A stretch of 64,000 nucleotides of DNA from Blastococcus sp. LR1 (GTDB taxonomy: Bacteria; Actinomycetota; Actinomycetes; Mycobacteriales; Geodermatophilaceae). Position 1 is the first letter of the stretch. Each line of letters begins with the position of its first letter. Shown here in pieces: positions 56,350 through 64,000 of this stretch. The translations under genes were made by a program, and so were the position numbers. Location of the stretch: positions 434,001 through 498,000 of the forward strand of contig NZ_JAIUJY010000001.1 of assembly GCF_020166105.1 (NCBI RefSeq), written 5' to 3'. The notes beneath the pieces were generated by a model that worked only from the letters and a program-made list of their open reading frames with translations, was not told where the DNA came from and made no database searches.

Positions 56350-56393
56350 CTGAGGTGAGGACCGGCGGGTCCTCGGCGGTGCCGCTGCCTCAG
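56350..56393. terminator. Bidirectional hairpin between NlpC/P60 and nuoN
   Basis: Outer arms CTGAGG (56350-56355) and CCTCAG (56388-56393) and an inner stem GAGGACC/GGTCCTC (56357-56363, 56368-56374). It lies in the 222 bp between convergent genes; the rest of that gap shows nothing. Confidence 0.55.
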
Positions 56394-56551
56394 ATGTTGA
56401 GAGCAGCGCACTCACGCCATGCCGTCGGACCACTTCTCGTCGATCCGGCCGAGCCGCCAGACGGCGACCGCCACTCCCCGCCACCGGCCGATGCGGACCG
56501 GGCCGCTGCTGACGTCTCAGGCCGACCTGGGATCGGCACCGTCGTTCTGGC

Positions 56552-58012
56552 TCACGCCGGTAGCGCCACCGACAACCACAGACCCGCACCTATGCCGAGC
56601 AGCAGGGACACCGCTGCCGCCGAGTGGAGGACGACCGCGGGCGTGCGCACACTCTGCTGCGCTGCGACCACCGCGGCACGGGCGCCATCGCCTCCCCCGC
56701 TAACGGGAGCAGCGGCAAGTGGGGCACCAAGCGCGCAGGCCGCGATCCACCGCAAGTAGTAGAAGAGGCTGGCCACGGTGTTCACGGCGGCGAGCACGAC
56801 CAGCCACGTCAGGCCCCCGTCCCACGTGGCGGTGAACACCGCGAGCTTGCCGACGAAGACGGCGGTCGGTGGGGTGCCGACCAGCCCGAGCAGGCAGACG
56901 ATGAGGCTGACGACCAACCACCGCCGCCGCCCCACCGCGGTGGCCCACTCGCCGATCGTCCGAGCTCCAGGAACCACGGCGACCGCGGCGAAGGCGCCCA
57001 GGTTCGTGACGGCGTACGCGGCCAGATAGACGGCCAAGGCGGGGAGGTCCAGGTCGGTGCGGGTGGCCACGGCGACGACCATGAAGAGGTAACCGACCTG
57101 GCTCACGGTCGAGTACGCCAGCAGCCGCAGGACCTCCGTCTGGTTGAACGCCGCGAGATTTCCCAGCGTCATGCTCGCCCCTGCGATCACCGCGACGAGC
57201 AACGGCACGTCCAGCGGTACGGCGGCGAACGGCTCGGCGAGCAGCCGGAACGCTGCAGCGACGGCCCCGATCTTGGGGATCGTGGTGATGTAGGCGGCCA
57301 TCGCCGGACTCGTGCCCGCGGTCACGTCGGGCACCCAGAAGTGCACCGGCACGGCGCCGGCCTTGAACGCGACGCCGGCAAGGACACCGATCACCCCGAG
57401 TGCAGTGAGCGCGGGCGAGGCGTCGGGGAGCAGCGCGGCGAGTTCCGCGTAGTTCGTGGATCCACCCCCGAGCACGAGAGCCGCGATCCCGATCATCATG
57501 AGCACACCGCTGAGCGCACCCATGAGGTAGTACTTCAGCGTCGCCTCGACCCCGCGCGCGTCCTTCGCGAAGCCGGCGAGCGCGTAGAGCGGGAAGCTGG
57601 CGAGCAGGAACGCCGCCATCAGCAGGAGCATGTCGGTGCTGGCCGCCAGGGCGATCGTGCCGACGGCGCCCAGCAACATCAACACGTACGCCTCGGTCTC
57701 GCGGGGGTGACCCCTGACGGCAGACGCGGACAGGACGACGACGACCGCGACGGCGAGCGCCACGACGATCCGCACGATCCCGGTGACGGTGTCGACGGCC
57801 CAGGTTCCCTCGAAGACGGTCATGGCCGGACCAGTCAGTGCGATGGCCGCCGTGACGGCGCTGGCCAGGCAGGCCACCACCGCCACGGCCCGCACCCGGT
57901 ACTGGCGGTGCTGCGGGGTCCATAGCCCGAGCAACAGCCCCCCGACCGCACCGACCAAGAGCAGGAACTCCGGAAGGAGGGCGAGGAACTCCGCGCCCGG
58001 ATCGCCGCTCAC
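56552..58012 (-). CDS. nuoN: NADH-quinone oxidoreductase subunit N-like
   Basis: Antiporter-type proton-pumping subunit of complex I, 486 residues with about 14 hydrophobic segments. The conserved broken-helix region reads FKAGAVPVHFWVPDVTAGTS (about residue 215, Lys) and the Lys/Glu helices EATLKYYLMGALSG and IPKIGAVAAAFRLL are present. GTG 58012 overlaps the nuoM stop by 4 bp. Last gene of the operon. Confidence 0.93.
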   Translation of the reverse strand: MSGDPGAEFLALLPEFLLLVGAVGGLLLGLWTPQHRQYRVRAVAVVACLASAVTAAIALTGPAMTVFEGTWAVDTVTGIVRIVVALAVAVVVVLSASAVRGHPRETEAYVLMLLGAVGTIALAASTDMLLLMAAFLLASFPLYALAGFAKDARGVEATLKYYLMGALSGVLMMIGIAALVLGGGSTNYAELAALLPDASPALTALGVIGVLAGVAFKAGAVPVHFWVPDVTAGTSPAMAAYITTIPKIGAVAAAFRLLAEPFAAVPLDVPLLVAVIAGASMTLGNLAAFNQTEVLRLLAYSTVSQVGYLFMVVAVATRTDLDLPALAVYLAAYAVTNLGAFAAVAVVPGARTIGEWATAVGRRRWLVVSLIVCLLGLVGTPPTAVFVGKLAVFTATWDGGLTWLVVLAAVNTVASLFYYLRWIAACALGAPLAAAPVSGGGDGARAAVVAAQQSVRTPAVVLHSAAAVSLLLGIGAGLWLSVALPA

Positions 58013-59634
58013 CGCGCCACCAGCTGGGCCACCGCCGTGGCCGCGGGCTCGATGACGTCGAGGAGGGCGCGCGGCAGGAGACCCAGGACGACCGACAGCA
58101 CGAGCAGCGGGACGACCGCCGCCAGCTCCGGCCCGCGCATGTCCCGCATGCGGGTGACCGTCCCGGTCGGGGTGCGCTCGAGCGTGGCGGTGGCGGCCTC
58201 GCGGGCGTGACCTGCCGAGCCGCGCTCCGGGTCGACACCGCCGTCGTCCGAGTCGGCGCCTGCAGCGGTGGGCACGACGAGCGGGCCGGTCAGCAGTCGC
58301 TGGATGGCGAGGAGGAAGAGCCCGGCGGAGACGAGGATGCCCGTGATGGCGAGGACGGTGGCCACGGGTGCGCCGGGCAGGGACCCCGCGAAGATCTGGA
58401 ACTCCGCGACGAAGCCTGACAGGCCGGGCAGGCCCAAGGAGCCGAATGCCGCCACGGCGAAGGCGGCCGCGAACACCGGAGCGGGCCCTGCCAGGCCGCC
58501 CCACCGATCGAAGGCGTACGTGCGCCCCCGGTCCCACAGCACGCCGCTGAGCAGGAAAAGGGCGCCGGTCAGGAGACCGTGGCTGACCATCTGGTAGACG
58601 GCGCCGACCGTGGCCACCGTCCGCGCTTCCTCGTCGGCCTGCCCCACGAGTCCAGCGGCCCCCAGCGCGAGCAGGACGTAGCCCATGTGGTTGACCGACG
58701 TGTACGCGATCATCCGCTTGAGATCGCGTTGCGCGAGAGCGACGAACGCGCCCCACAGCACGCTCACCACGCCCAGGACCACCACGACCATCGCCCATCT
58801 CTGCCACGCCTCCGGGAGGATCGGCATGGCGATCCGCACGAAGCCGTAGGTGCCGAGCTTCAGCAGCACTCCGGCGAGGATCGCCGACCCGGGGGCCGGG
58901 GCGTCGGTGTGGGCATCGGGCAGCCAGGTGTGGAAGGGGAACAGCGGGGTCTTCACCGCGAGTCCCAGACCGATGGCGAGCAGCACCAGGCCGCCCGCGA
59001 CCGGCGAGTCGGCCAGGGGCGGGTTCTCGGCCAGCGCCACCATGTCGAACGTCCGGTCCTCGCCGCCGAGGAAGAGCCCGATGAACCCGACCAGCAGGGC
59101 GAGGGATCCGACGAAGGTGTAGATGAAGAACTTCAGTGCGCTGCGTCGGGCGTTGCCGTGCCCCCAGCCGGCGATGATGAAGTACATCCCGACGATGGTC
59201 AGGTCGAAGAAGACGAAGAACAGGATCAGGTCCAGGGCGGCGAACGTGCCCAGGCAGGCGGTCTGCAGGAACAGGAAGAGCGCCGCGAAGGTGCGCGGCT
59301 CGTTCTTCTCCCGCAGCGACCAGATCGCGCAGGCGAGGAACAGCACCCCGGTGAGCGCCAGCAGCGGCAGGGACAGCCCGTCCACGCCGATGTGGTAGCC
59401 GGCATCCACCGTGGGGATCCAGCGGAGATCCACCTCGTAGGCGATCCCGTCGACGACCCCGGTGCTGCCCGGGCCAGGGTCGTAGCGCCACCACATCCAG
59501 CCGATCAGGGCGAGTTCCACGGCCGAAGCCGTCACCCACGTCCAGCCGGCCGCGCGGTCAGGCGGGCGCGCTGCGAGCAGCACCCCCGCGACGAGCACGG
59601 GAAGGAAGATCACCACGGTCAGCAGCACGGTCAC
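58009..59634 (-). CDS. nuoM: NADH-quinone oxidoreductase subunit M-like
   Basis: Second antiporter-like subunit, 541 residues. Typical blocks: GVDGLSLPLLALTGVLFLAC, AVKTPLFPFHTWLPDAHTDA at about residue 215 (Lys), LLKLGTYGFVRIAMPI and SVNHMGYVLLALG. A C-terminal hydrophilic insertion (DSDDGGVDPERGSAGHA) before the last helix is longer than usual. The GTG start overlaps nuoL by 4 bp. Confidence 0.94.
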   Translation of the reverse strand: MTVLLTVVIFLPVLVAGVLLAARPPDRAAGWTWVTASAVELALIGWMWWRYDPGPGSTGVVDGIAYEVDLRWIPTVDAGYHIGVDGLSLPLLALTGVLFLACAIWSLREKNEPRTFAALFLFLQTACLGTFAALDLILFFVFFDLTIVGMYFIIAGWGHGNARRSALKFFIYTFVGSLALLVGFIGLFLGGEDRTFDMVALAENPPLADSPVAGGLVLLAIGLGLAVKTPLFPFHTWLPDAHTDAPAPGSAILAGVLLKLGTYGFVRIAMPILPEAWQRWAMVVVVLGVVSVLWGAFVALAQRDLKRMIAYTSVNHMGYVLLALGAAGLVGQADEEARTVATVGAVYQMVSHGLLTGALFLLSGVLWDRGRTYAFDRWGGLAGPAPVFAAAFAVAAFGSLGLPGLSGFVAEFQIFAGSLPGAPVATVLAITGILVSAGLFLLAIQRLLTGPLVVPTAAGADSDDGGVDPERGSAGHAREAATATLERTPTGTVTRMRDMRGPELAAVVPLLVLSVVLGLLPRALLDVIEPAATAVAQLVAR

Positions 59635-61520
59635 CTCACCAGCAGGAGGAGGGCGAACAGGAGGGCGAGCCCGGCGGCGGCCTGGGCGTAGTACTGGTGC
59701 AGCAGGCCGGTCTGCGGACGGCGCGCGGCCGCACCCGCCCGGCGTGCACCGCGTGCAACCGCGCGGACGGCGCCGTCGACGACGTCGCGGTCCGCCCGGG
59801 ACAGCGCTCCGGCGACCCGCCGCGCAGCCGTGGCGACGCTCCGGACTGCACCGTCGACGACCTTGTCGTCGACGATCGCCAGTGCCCGCGCGACCGCGAG
59901 CGCCGGCCGCGGCGAGAGCAGGCGACCCAGACCGACCCAGGCACCGAGCGGCCCCCGTTGCAGCGCTCCGAACAGGCCCGGACGCACGCGGGCCAGGACG
60001 ACGGTGACCGCGAGCCCCAGGACCGCCAGGCTCCCGGAGAGCAGGAACTCCGCCGCTCCCGGTGACGGCTCACCTTCGGCCGCCAGGAAGCGCTTCACCG
60101 GCTCGGCGACGACCGGCAGCGCCAGGACCCCGAGACCTGCCGCCACCACCGCGAGCAAGCCGGCGACCCCGGTGCCCAGGGCCGGGACACGGCGGGTCCC
60201 CCGCCCCTCCTCGTCGAATGCCTCCTCCCCCGCCGGGCGGCTCAGGACGACAGCGAGCATCCGCCCGGCGTAGACCGCCGAGAGCAGTGCTGCGGCGAGG
60301 ACGACGATCCTCAGGGCCGCACTGTCGACACCGGCGAGGATCTCGTCCTTGGTGGCCCACAGCGACAACGGCGGGATCCCGGCGAGCGCGAGCCCGGCCA
60401 CGGTGGCCGCCGCTCCGACGCCGGGGTACCGCCGAGCCGCGCCTCGGAGGCCGGACAGCTGCTTGGTGCCCAGCGCGGTGAGCCACGCGCCGGCAGCAAC
60501 GAACAGCGCCGCCTTCACCGCGGCGTGGGCGACGAGCTGCGCGGTCCCACCAGCGATGACCCCGGCGCCGGCGGCGAGCACCACGAACCCGATCTGGGCG
60601 GCGGTGCTCGCGGCGAGGAGCTGCTTGAGGTCCCGCTGGGCGACGGCGACCGCGCCGAGGACCAGCGCGGTCAGCGCACCGATCCACGCTGTCGTCGTCG
60701 CCGCCCAGCCCGACGCCTGCAGCAGCGGCTGGGTGCGGAGCAGCAGATAGCCGCCGGCCGCGACCATGGTGGCCGAGTGCAGAAGCGCACTCACCGGGCT
60801 GGGACCTGCCATCGCCCCCGAGAGCCAGGCGGAGAACGGGAGCTGGGCGGACTTGCCGAGCGCGGCGGCGAGGATGCCGGCGGCCGCCAGGTGCCGCCAG
60901 CCGCCGTCGGCCGCCGGCAGGTCGGCGAGGACCAGCGTGCCGGTGCCGGCCAGGGCTGCCCCGGCAGCGACGTACAGCCCGAGGTCGCCGGCCCGGGTCG
61001 TGAGGAACGCGCGGGTACCGGCGTCGAGCTTCTTGTGCTCTTGCCACCGGTAGCCGATCAGCGCGTAGGAGGTCGCACCCATCACCTCCCAGGCCAGCAG
61101 CAGAGTCGGGAGCGTGGCGGCGGTGACCGTGGCCAGCATCGCCGCGATGAACAGCAGGAAGTAGCCGAAGAAGCGCGCCCGGGCACCGTGCGCGGGAAGG
61201 TCGGTGACCGCGAACACCGTCACGAGCAGCCCGACGGTAGCCACGAGGACCACGAGGACCGCGGACAGCCCGTCGACGGCCACCCGGAGGTCTCCACCCT
61301 CGACGATGCCGAGGAACGGCACCGACAGACCCGGCCGCTCCGCGGCGACCACCGCCGCCAGGAGCGCCGTCCCCAGGGTGACGAGGACGGCGAGCGGCCC
61401 AGCAGCCCGGTCGGCCCGGCGCCCGAGGAGGAGCAGCAGCGTGCCGGCGACCGCCGGCAGCAGGACCAGGAATCCGAGGACCGCCGACCCACCCGGTGCC
61501 GCGATCTGCGTGCCGGTCAT
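59631..61520 (-). CDS. nuoL: NADH-quinone oxidoreductase subunit L-like
   Basis: Largest antiporter-like subunit, 629 residues. LLLAWEVMGATSYALIGYRW (conserved Glu about 150), ALGKSAQLPFSAWLSGAMAG and SPVSALLHSATMVAAGGYLL (about residue 225), and the C-terminal lateral-helix region (IVDDKVVDGAVRS... then TM at the end) are visible. The ATG overlaps the nuoK stop (ATGA). Confidence 0.94.
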   Translation of the reverse strand: MTGTQIAAPGGSAVLGFLVLLPAVAGTLLLLLGRRADRAAGPLAVLVTLGTALLAAVVAAERPGLSVPFLGIVEGGDLRVAVDGLSAVLVVLVATVGLLVTVFAVTDLPAHGARARFFGYFLLFIAAMLATVTAATLPTLLLAWEVMGATSYALIGYRWQEHKKLDAGTRAFLTTRAGDLGLYVAAGAALAGTGTLVLADLPAADGGWRHLAAAGILAAALGKSAQLPFSAWLSGAMAGPSPVSALLHSATMVAAGGYLLLRTQPLLQASGWAATTTAWIGALTALVLGAVAVAQRDLKQLLAASTAAQIGFVVLAAGAGVIAGGTAQLVAHAAVKAALFVAAGAWLTALGTKQLSGLRGAARRYPGVGAAATVAGLALAGIPPLSLWATKDEILAGVDSAALRIVVLAAALLSAVYAGRMLAVVLSRPAGEEAFDEEGRGTRRVPALGTGVAGLLAVVAAGLGVLALPVVAEPVKRFLAAEGEPSPGAAEFLLSGSLAVLGLAVTVVLARVRPGLFGALQRGPLGAWVGLGRLLSPRPALAVARALAIVDDKVVDGAVRSVATAARRVAGALSRADRDVVDGAVRAVARGARRAGAAARRPQTGLLHQYYAQAAAGLALLFALLLLVR

Positions 61521-61834
61521 CCCTTCAGGTCCGCGGCCATGTCGATCATGTCGACCTGACGAGTTCGGTACGCCGCGATGACGGCCGCGAAGCCCATGGC
61601 CATCTCGACGGCCATGACGACCAGTGCGACGACGACGAGCATCTGCGCGTCGGCCCGGTCCGGCGCGAAGAAGTACCAGGCGGCTCCCCCGGCGAGGAGG
61701 ACGCCGTTGAGGGCCAGCTCGAAGCCCATCATGATCATGACGATCGACTGCTGGGAGAGCGCTCCGAAGAGACCGACCCCGATGAGGGCGGCGGCGACGG
61801 TGAGCACGATCTGCAGAACCAGTTCCGCGCTCAC
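61517..61834 (-). CDS. nuoK: NADH-quinone oxidoreductase subunit K
   Basis: Small membrane subunit, 105 residues, three transmembrane helices, with the conserved Glu in IMMGFELALNGVLLAGG (about residue 35) and the second Glu in VVMAVEMAMGFAAVIA (about 72). GTG start overlaps the nuoJ stop. Confidence 0.95.
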   Translation of the reverse strand: MSAELVLQIVLTVAAALIGVGLFGALSQQSIVMIMMGFELALNGVLLAGGAAWYFFAPDRADAQMLVVVALVVMAVEMAMGFAAVIAAYRTRQVDMIDMAADLKG

Positions 61835-62412
61835 CGGGGCAGTCCCCCGGGGACCGGATCGTTCGGACGAGCGGCGCGCAGATCGGCACCGAAGCGGTCG
61901 TACCGTCCACGGGCTGTGGCCAGCAGGGTGCCGGAGATGATGGTCGCGAACAGCCCGACACCGATGACGAGCATCGCCAGCATGTGGCTGCCCATGATGG
62001 CCTCGCCGAGCTGGCGGGTGCTGTCCGCGGGACGTGTCACCTCACCCACCGGCCAGTCGATCGTCCAGATCCCCACCGTGAGAGCCACGAAGGCACCGGC
62101 GCCGACCAGGGCGGAGCCGCGGGCGTTGTGGACCATGGTCATCGGCATGAGACCGGCCGGGTTCATCATGAACATGATCATGAAGACCGCCATGATGGCC
62201 ATCTCGATGGTCATCATCAGCGCCGTCACGAAGGCCAGGTAGTCCAGGTCGAAGGCGATCAGGACGCCAGTGACGGCGAGGAAAGACGCCAGCAGCGCGA
62301 AGGTCGCTCGCGCCATCGAGTCCACGACGAAGACCGCGATGCCGGCGGCCACCGAGAGTGCGCCCAGCACCACCACAGCGGTCACGGCCCAGGCCGACAG
62401 GTCGGTCAGCAC
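61831..62412 (-). CDS. nuoJ: NADH-quinone oxidoreductase subunit J-like
   Basis: Membrane subunit, 193 residues, five predicted helices. ARATFALLASFLAVTGVLIAFDLDYLAFV, a typical NuoJ stretch (given as parts), and an unusually Met-rich helix (ALMMTIEMAIMAVFMIMFMM) are visible. GTG 62412 has AGGAG 7 nt upstream; the longer frame to 62442 has no better site. It follows nuoH directly with only 34 bp between, leaving no room for nuoI. Confidence 0.9.
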   Translation of the reverse strand: MLTDLSAWAVTAVVVLGALSVAAGIAVFVVDSMARATFALLASFLAVTGVLIAFDLDYLAFVTALMMTIEMAIMAVFMIMFMMNPAGLMPMTMVHNARGSALVGAGAFVALTVGIWTIDWPVGEVTRPADSTRQLGEAIMGSHMLAMLVIGVGLFATIISGTLLATARGRYDRFGADLRAARPNDPVPGGLPR

Positions 62413-62446
62413 GACGGGGCTCCTCTTCCGGCCATGCTCCACTCCC

Positions 62447-63403
62447 TCACGCGTAGAAGCCGGACAGGGACAGGACGGCGACCACCAGCGCCTGGAGCAG
62501 CGTCAGCGGGATGAGGACCATCCACGCGACCTCCACGAACCTCTCGGGTCGCACGACCGGCAGCCGTCGCCCTATCAGGACGAACAGGACGACCACTCCG
62601 ACCGTCTTGACCAGTTGCCAGACCGGACCGGGCAGCCACGGTCCTGCATCGCCGCCGAGGAAGGCTGCGGTCGCCATGGCGGCCGCGGCCCCGAGAAACG
62701 CCGCCCGGCCCAGCTCCACGAGCAGGCGCTCCACCCCCGAGAGCTCGGAGCGCACCCCGCCGGCGACGTCGACACCCGCAGGAGACGCGAACGGGCCCCA
62801 GAAGGCAAAAGCGGCAGCCGTGGCCAGGAACACGGCGAAGGCCACCGGCATGGTGAGGACGAACCACAAGCTCTCCTGCGCCGCCACGACGTCCGTCGCG
62901 CGCAACGACTGGGCGCCGATCCCGACCGTGATGAGGGAGAACATCAACGGGAGCTCGTAGGAGAGTCCCTGGATCAGGAAGCGGTATCCGCCCGTGAGGG
63001 CATGGACAGCGTTCGGTCCCCACCCGACCAGCCACACCGCAGCCCACAGGATCGACTCCATGGCGTTGAACCACACCAAGTCGGCACTCGTGGACAGCAG
63101 CGTCCGGCCGCCGAGCGGGACGACCGCGAGAGAGAGCAGCGCCAGCACCGGTACCGACGCACAACCCAGCCGCCACAGCAGCGAGTCCGGGGCCAGGGTC
63201 GTGCGCCGCTCCTCGGCCATCAGCCGGACCCCTGATCGCAGGGGCTCCCACATGGCCCTGGACCCGGCCCCGCTGACGACGAGGCGGTCCACCGCCGCCA
63301 CGCCGAAAGCCAGGAGAAGGGCGACGACGGCGACCAGCAGCACCGCAGGCGCCAGGCCCCAGGCGGCCGCCGACGTCGCGATACCTGCGCCTGAGTCAGA
63401 CAC
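62447..63403 (-). CDS. nuoH: NADH-quinone oxidoreductase subunit H-like, short
   Basis: Membrane anchor subunit near the quinone site, 318 residues with about eight hydrophobic segments. The family segment GVRLMAEERRTTLAPDSLLW at about residue 58 corresponds to the KExxxPxxADKxLF region, and MFSLITVGIGAQSLRATDVV and GGVRSELSGVERLLVELGR (Glu-rich loop) follow. It is much shorter than usual actinobacterial NuoH (about 400-450), and several canonical residues differ. GTG 63403 overlaps the preceding gene by 8 bp. Suggests a second, atypical complex-I-like cluster. Confidence 0.85.
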   Translation of the reverse strand: MSDSGAGIATSAAAWGLAPAVLLVAVVALLLAFGVAAVDRLVVSGAGSRAMWEPLRSGVRLMAEERRTTLAPDSLLWRLGCASVPVLALLSLAVVPLGGRTLLSTSADLVWFNAMESILWAAVWLVGWGPNAVHALTGGYRFLIQGLSYELPLMFSLITVGIGAQSLRATDVVAAQESLWFVLTMPVAFAVFLATAAAFAFWGPFASPAGVDVAGGVRSELSGVERLLVELGRAAFLGAAAAMATAAFLGGDAGPWLPGPVWQLVKTVGVVVLFVLIGRRLPVVRPERFVEVAWMVLIPLTLLQALVVAVLSLSGFYA

Positions 63404-64000
63404 CGGCCGCCTCCGAGTGCTCCAGGGCGGTCTGTCGCGACAGCGGCAAGCTCGCCAGAGTCAGCCGCGCGGCGCCGATCTCGGCGCCCTCCAGCAACGT
63501 GGCCACGGTGTCCAGCCGCAGCTCCGGGAGCGGCTCCGGCGCGTGCTGCTCACCGGCGGCGGTGTCGCACCACCGCCTGACGCGATCCAGCACGTCTCCC
63601 TCGAGAGGGCCGCTCCCCTCCGTGGTCATCACTCCGGTCCCGCGAGCCGACCAGGCCAGCGTTCGTGAACGGCGCACCCGACGCGCCACCCGCACGGCGA
63701 GCCGGTCAGCCTGCGCCACTACGTCCGGGTCGTGCGACATAAGGCCGGCTCGGGCCTGCCGGGCCTCATGCGCGGCCAATGGCCACCCTGCGACGTCCAG
63801 GAAGCGCGCTAGCCGGTCCAGGGCAGCCGGCCGACTGTCCCCGGCGTCCAGGGCGTCGGCGCTCGCCCCTTCCTGATCGAGCCAGGACAAACCGACGCCG
63901 GTCAGGACGTCGCCCTGCAGACGGCCGCGCAGCAGCAGACCCGTGGGCCAGCCGGGCAGCACCGGCCCCAGGGAGACCTTGAGCTCGTCGAGCTGGAGTC
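63396..64000 (-). CDS. Unknown protein heading the nuo cluster (partial)
   Basis: About 200 C-terminal residues are visible; the start lies beyond the window. The sequence begins in LQLDELKVSLGPVLPGWPTG and continues LLLRGRLQGDVLTGVGLSWLDQE, a helical stretch (RLARFLDVAGWPLAAHEARQ), RVARRVRRSRTLAW and a C-terminal RLDTVATLLEGAEIGAARLTLASL. I do not recognise a family. The 8-bp overlap with nuoH shows it belongs to the operon; it may be a NuoD-like or accessory subunit of this complex, which is inference from position alone. Confidence 0.6.
   Translation of the reverse strand, partial: LQLDELKVSLGPVLPGWPTGLLLRGRLQGDVLTGVGLSWLDQEGASADALDAGDSRPAALDRLARFLDVAGWPLAAHEARQARAGLMSHDPDVVAQADRLAVRVARRVRRSRTLAWSARGTGVMTTEGSGPLEGDVLDRVRRWCDTAAGEQHAPEPLPELRLDTVATLLEGAEIGAARLTLASLPLSRQTALEHSEAAGV

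Noticed and set aside
53400-64000. Second copy of the tRNA-Asn core marking the other end of the element
   Set aside because: I looked for TCGAACC-type tRNA text and its complement and found none; an exact search by computer is still needed.

Overview
The window is GC-rich throughout, uses GTG and TTG starts freely, and is packed with genes that overlap by 4 bp (GTGA/ATGA). It carries the actinobacterial fab cluster (PucR regulator, fabD-fabH-acpP-fabF-accD, then DUF3145), a mycothiol-type isomerase fold protein, an actinobacterial c-di-AMP riboswitch and ESX-like genes. My inference is an actinobacterium near the Geodermatophilaceae (Blastococcus, Modestobacter, Geodermatophilus). Family level is a guess; no 16S rRNA is present.

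Left part (1-21 kb). A cellobiose-type operon on the minus strand (lipoprotein binding protein, two permeases, ATPase, GH1 beta-glucosidase cut by the window edge) faces a LacI regulator, with two LacI operators between them. An M20 amidohydrolase, a pirin-like protein and a PAP2 phosphatase follow. The fab cluster occupies 9.0-15.6 kb; its FabD carries an extra C-terminal biotinyl/lipoyl-like domain. Three strong hairpins separate it from DUF3145. Then come a membrane diguanylate cyclase, a DinB-like protein, a TVP38/DedA-type membrane protein and a coiled-coil M23 peptidase preceded by a ydaO-type c-di-AMP riboswitch.

Middle part (21-46 kb). tRNA-Met is followed by four small poorly known genes, then a HelR-type RNA polymerase helicase with a rifamycin-associated element in its promoter. 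A coupled four-gene ESX-like cassette (helical WXG-like protein, EspG-like protein, alpha/beta hydrolase, lipoprotein) lies at 25.4-28.4 kb. A catabolic stretch follows: thioesterase, luciferase-like oxidoreductase, hydroxyacid-oxoacid transhydrogenase, cyclase-family hydrolase and acyl-CoA ligase. After it come a Ser/Thr kinase, a small DinB protein, a K+ channel, glycerate kinase, a glutaryl-CoA-dehydrogenase-like enzyme, two lipases/esterases, and a cobalamin tail operon (BluB-CobT fusion, CobU, CobS).

Right part (46-64 kb). A MarR regulator diverges from an amide module (AmiC-like sensor, APC permease, acetamidase/formamidase). A Zur-box-controlled AztD zinc chaperone stands without its transporter genes. 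It borders a decayed integrated element: a tRNA-Asn 3' half, a frameshifted tyrosine integrase and an excisionase-like gene, followed by a lipoprotein, a DUF305 protein and an NlpC/P60 peptidase. The last 7.5 kb is a tightly coupled nuoH-J-K-L-M-N operon without nuoI, headed by an unrecognised protein that runs off the window.

Coordinates come from reading the sequence by hand. Starts are chosen by ribosome-binding site, overlap and family N-terminus, and several are uncertain as stated.
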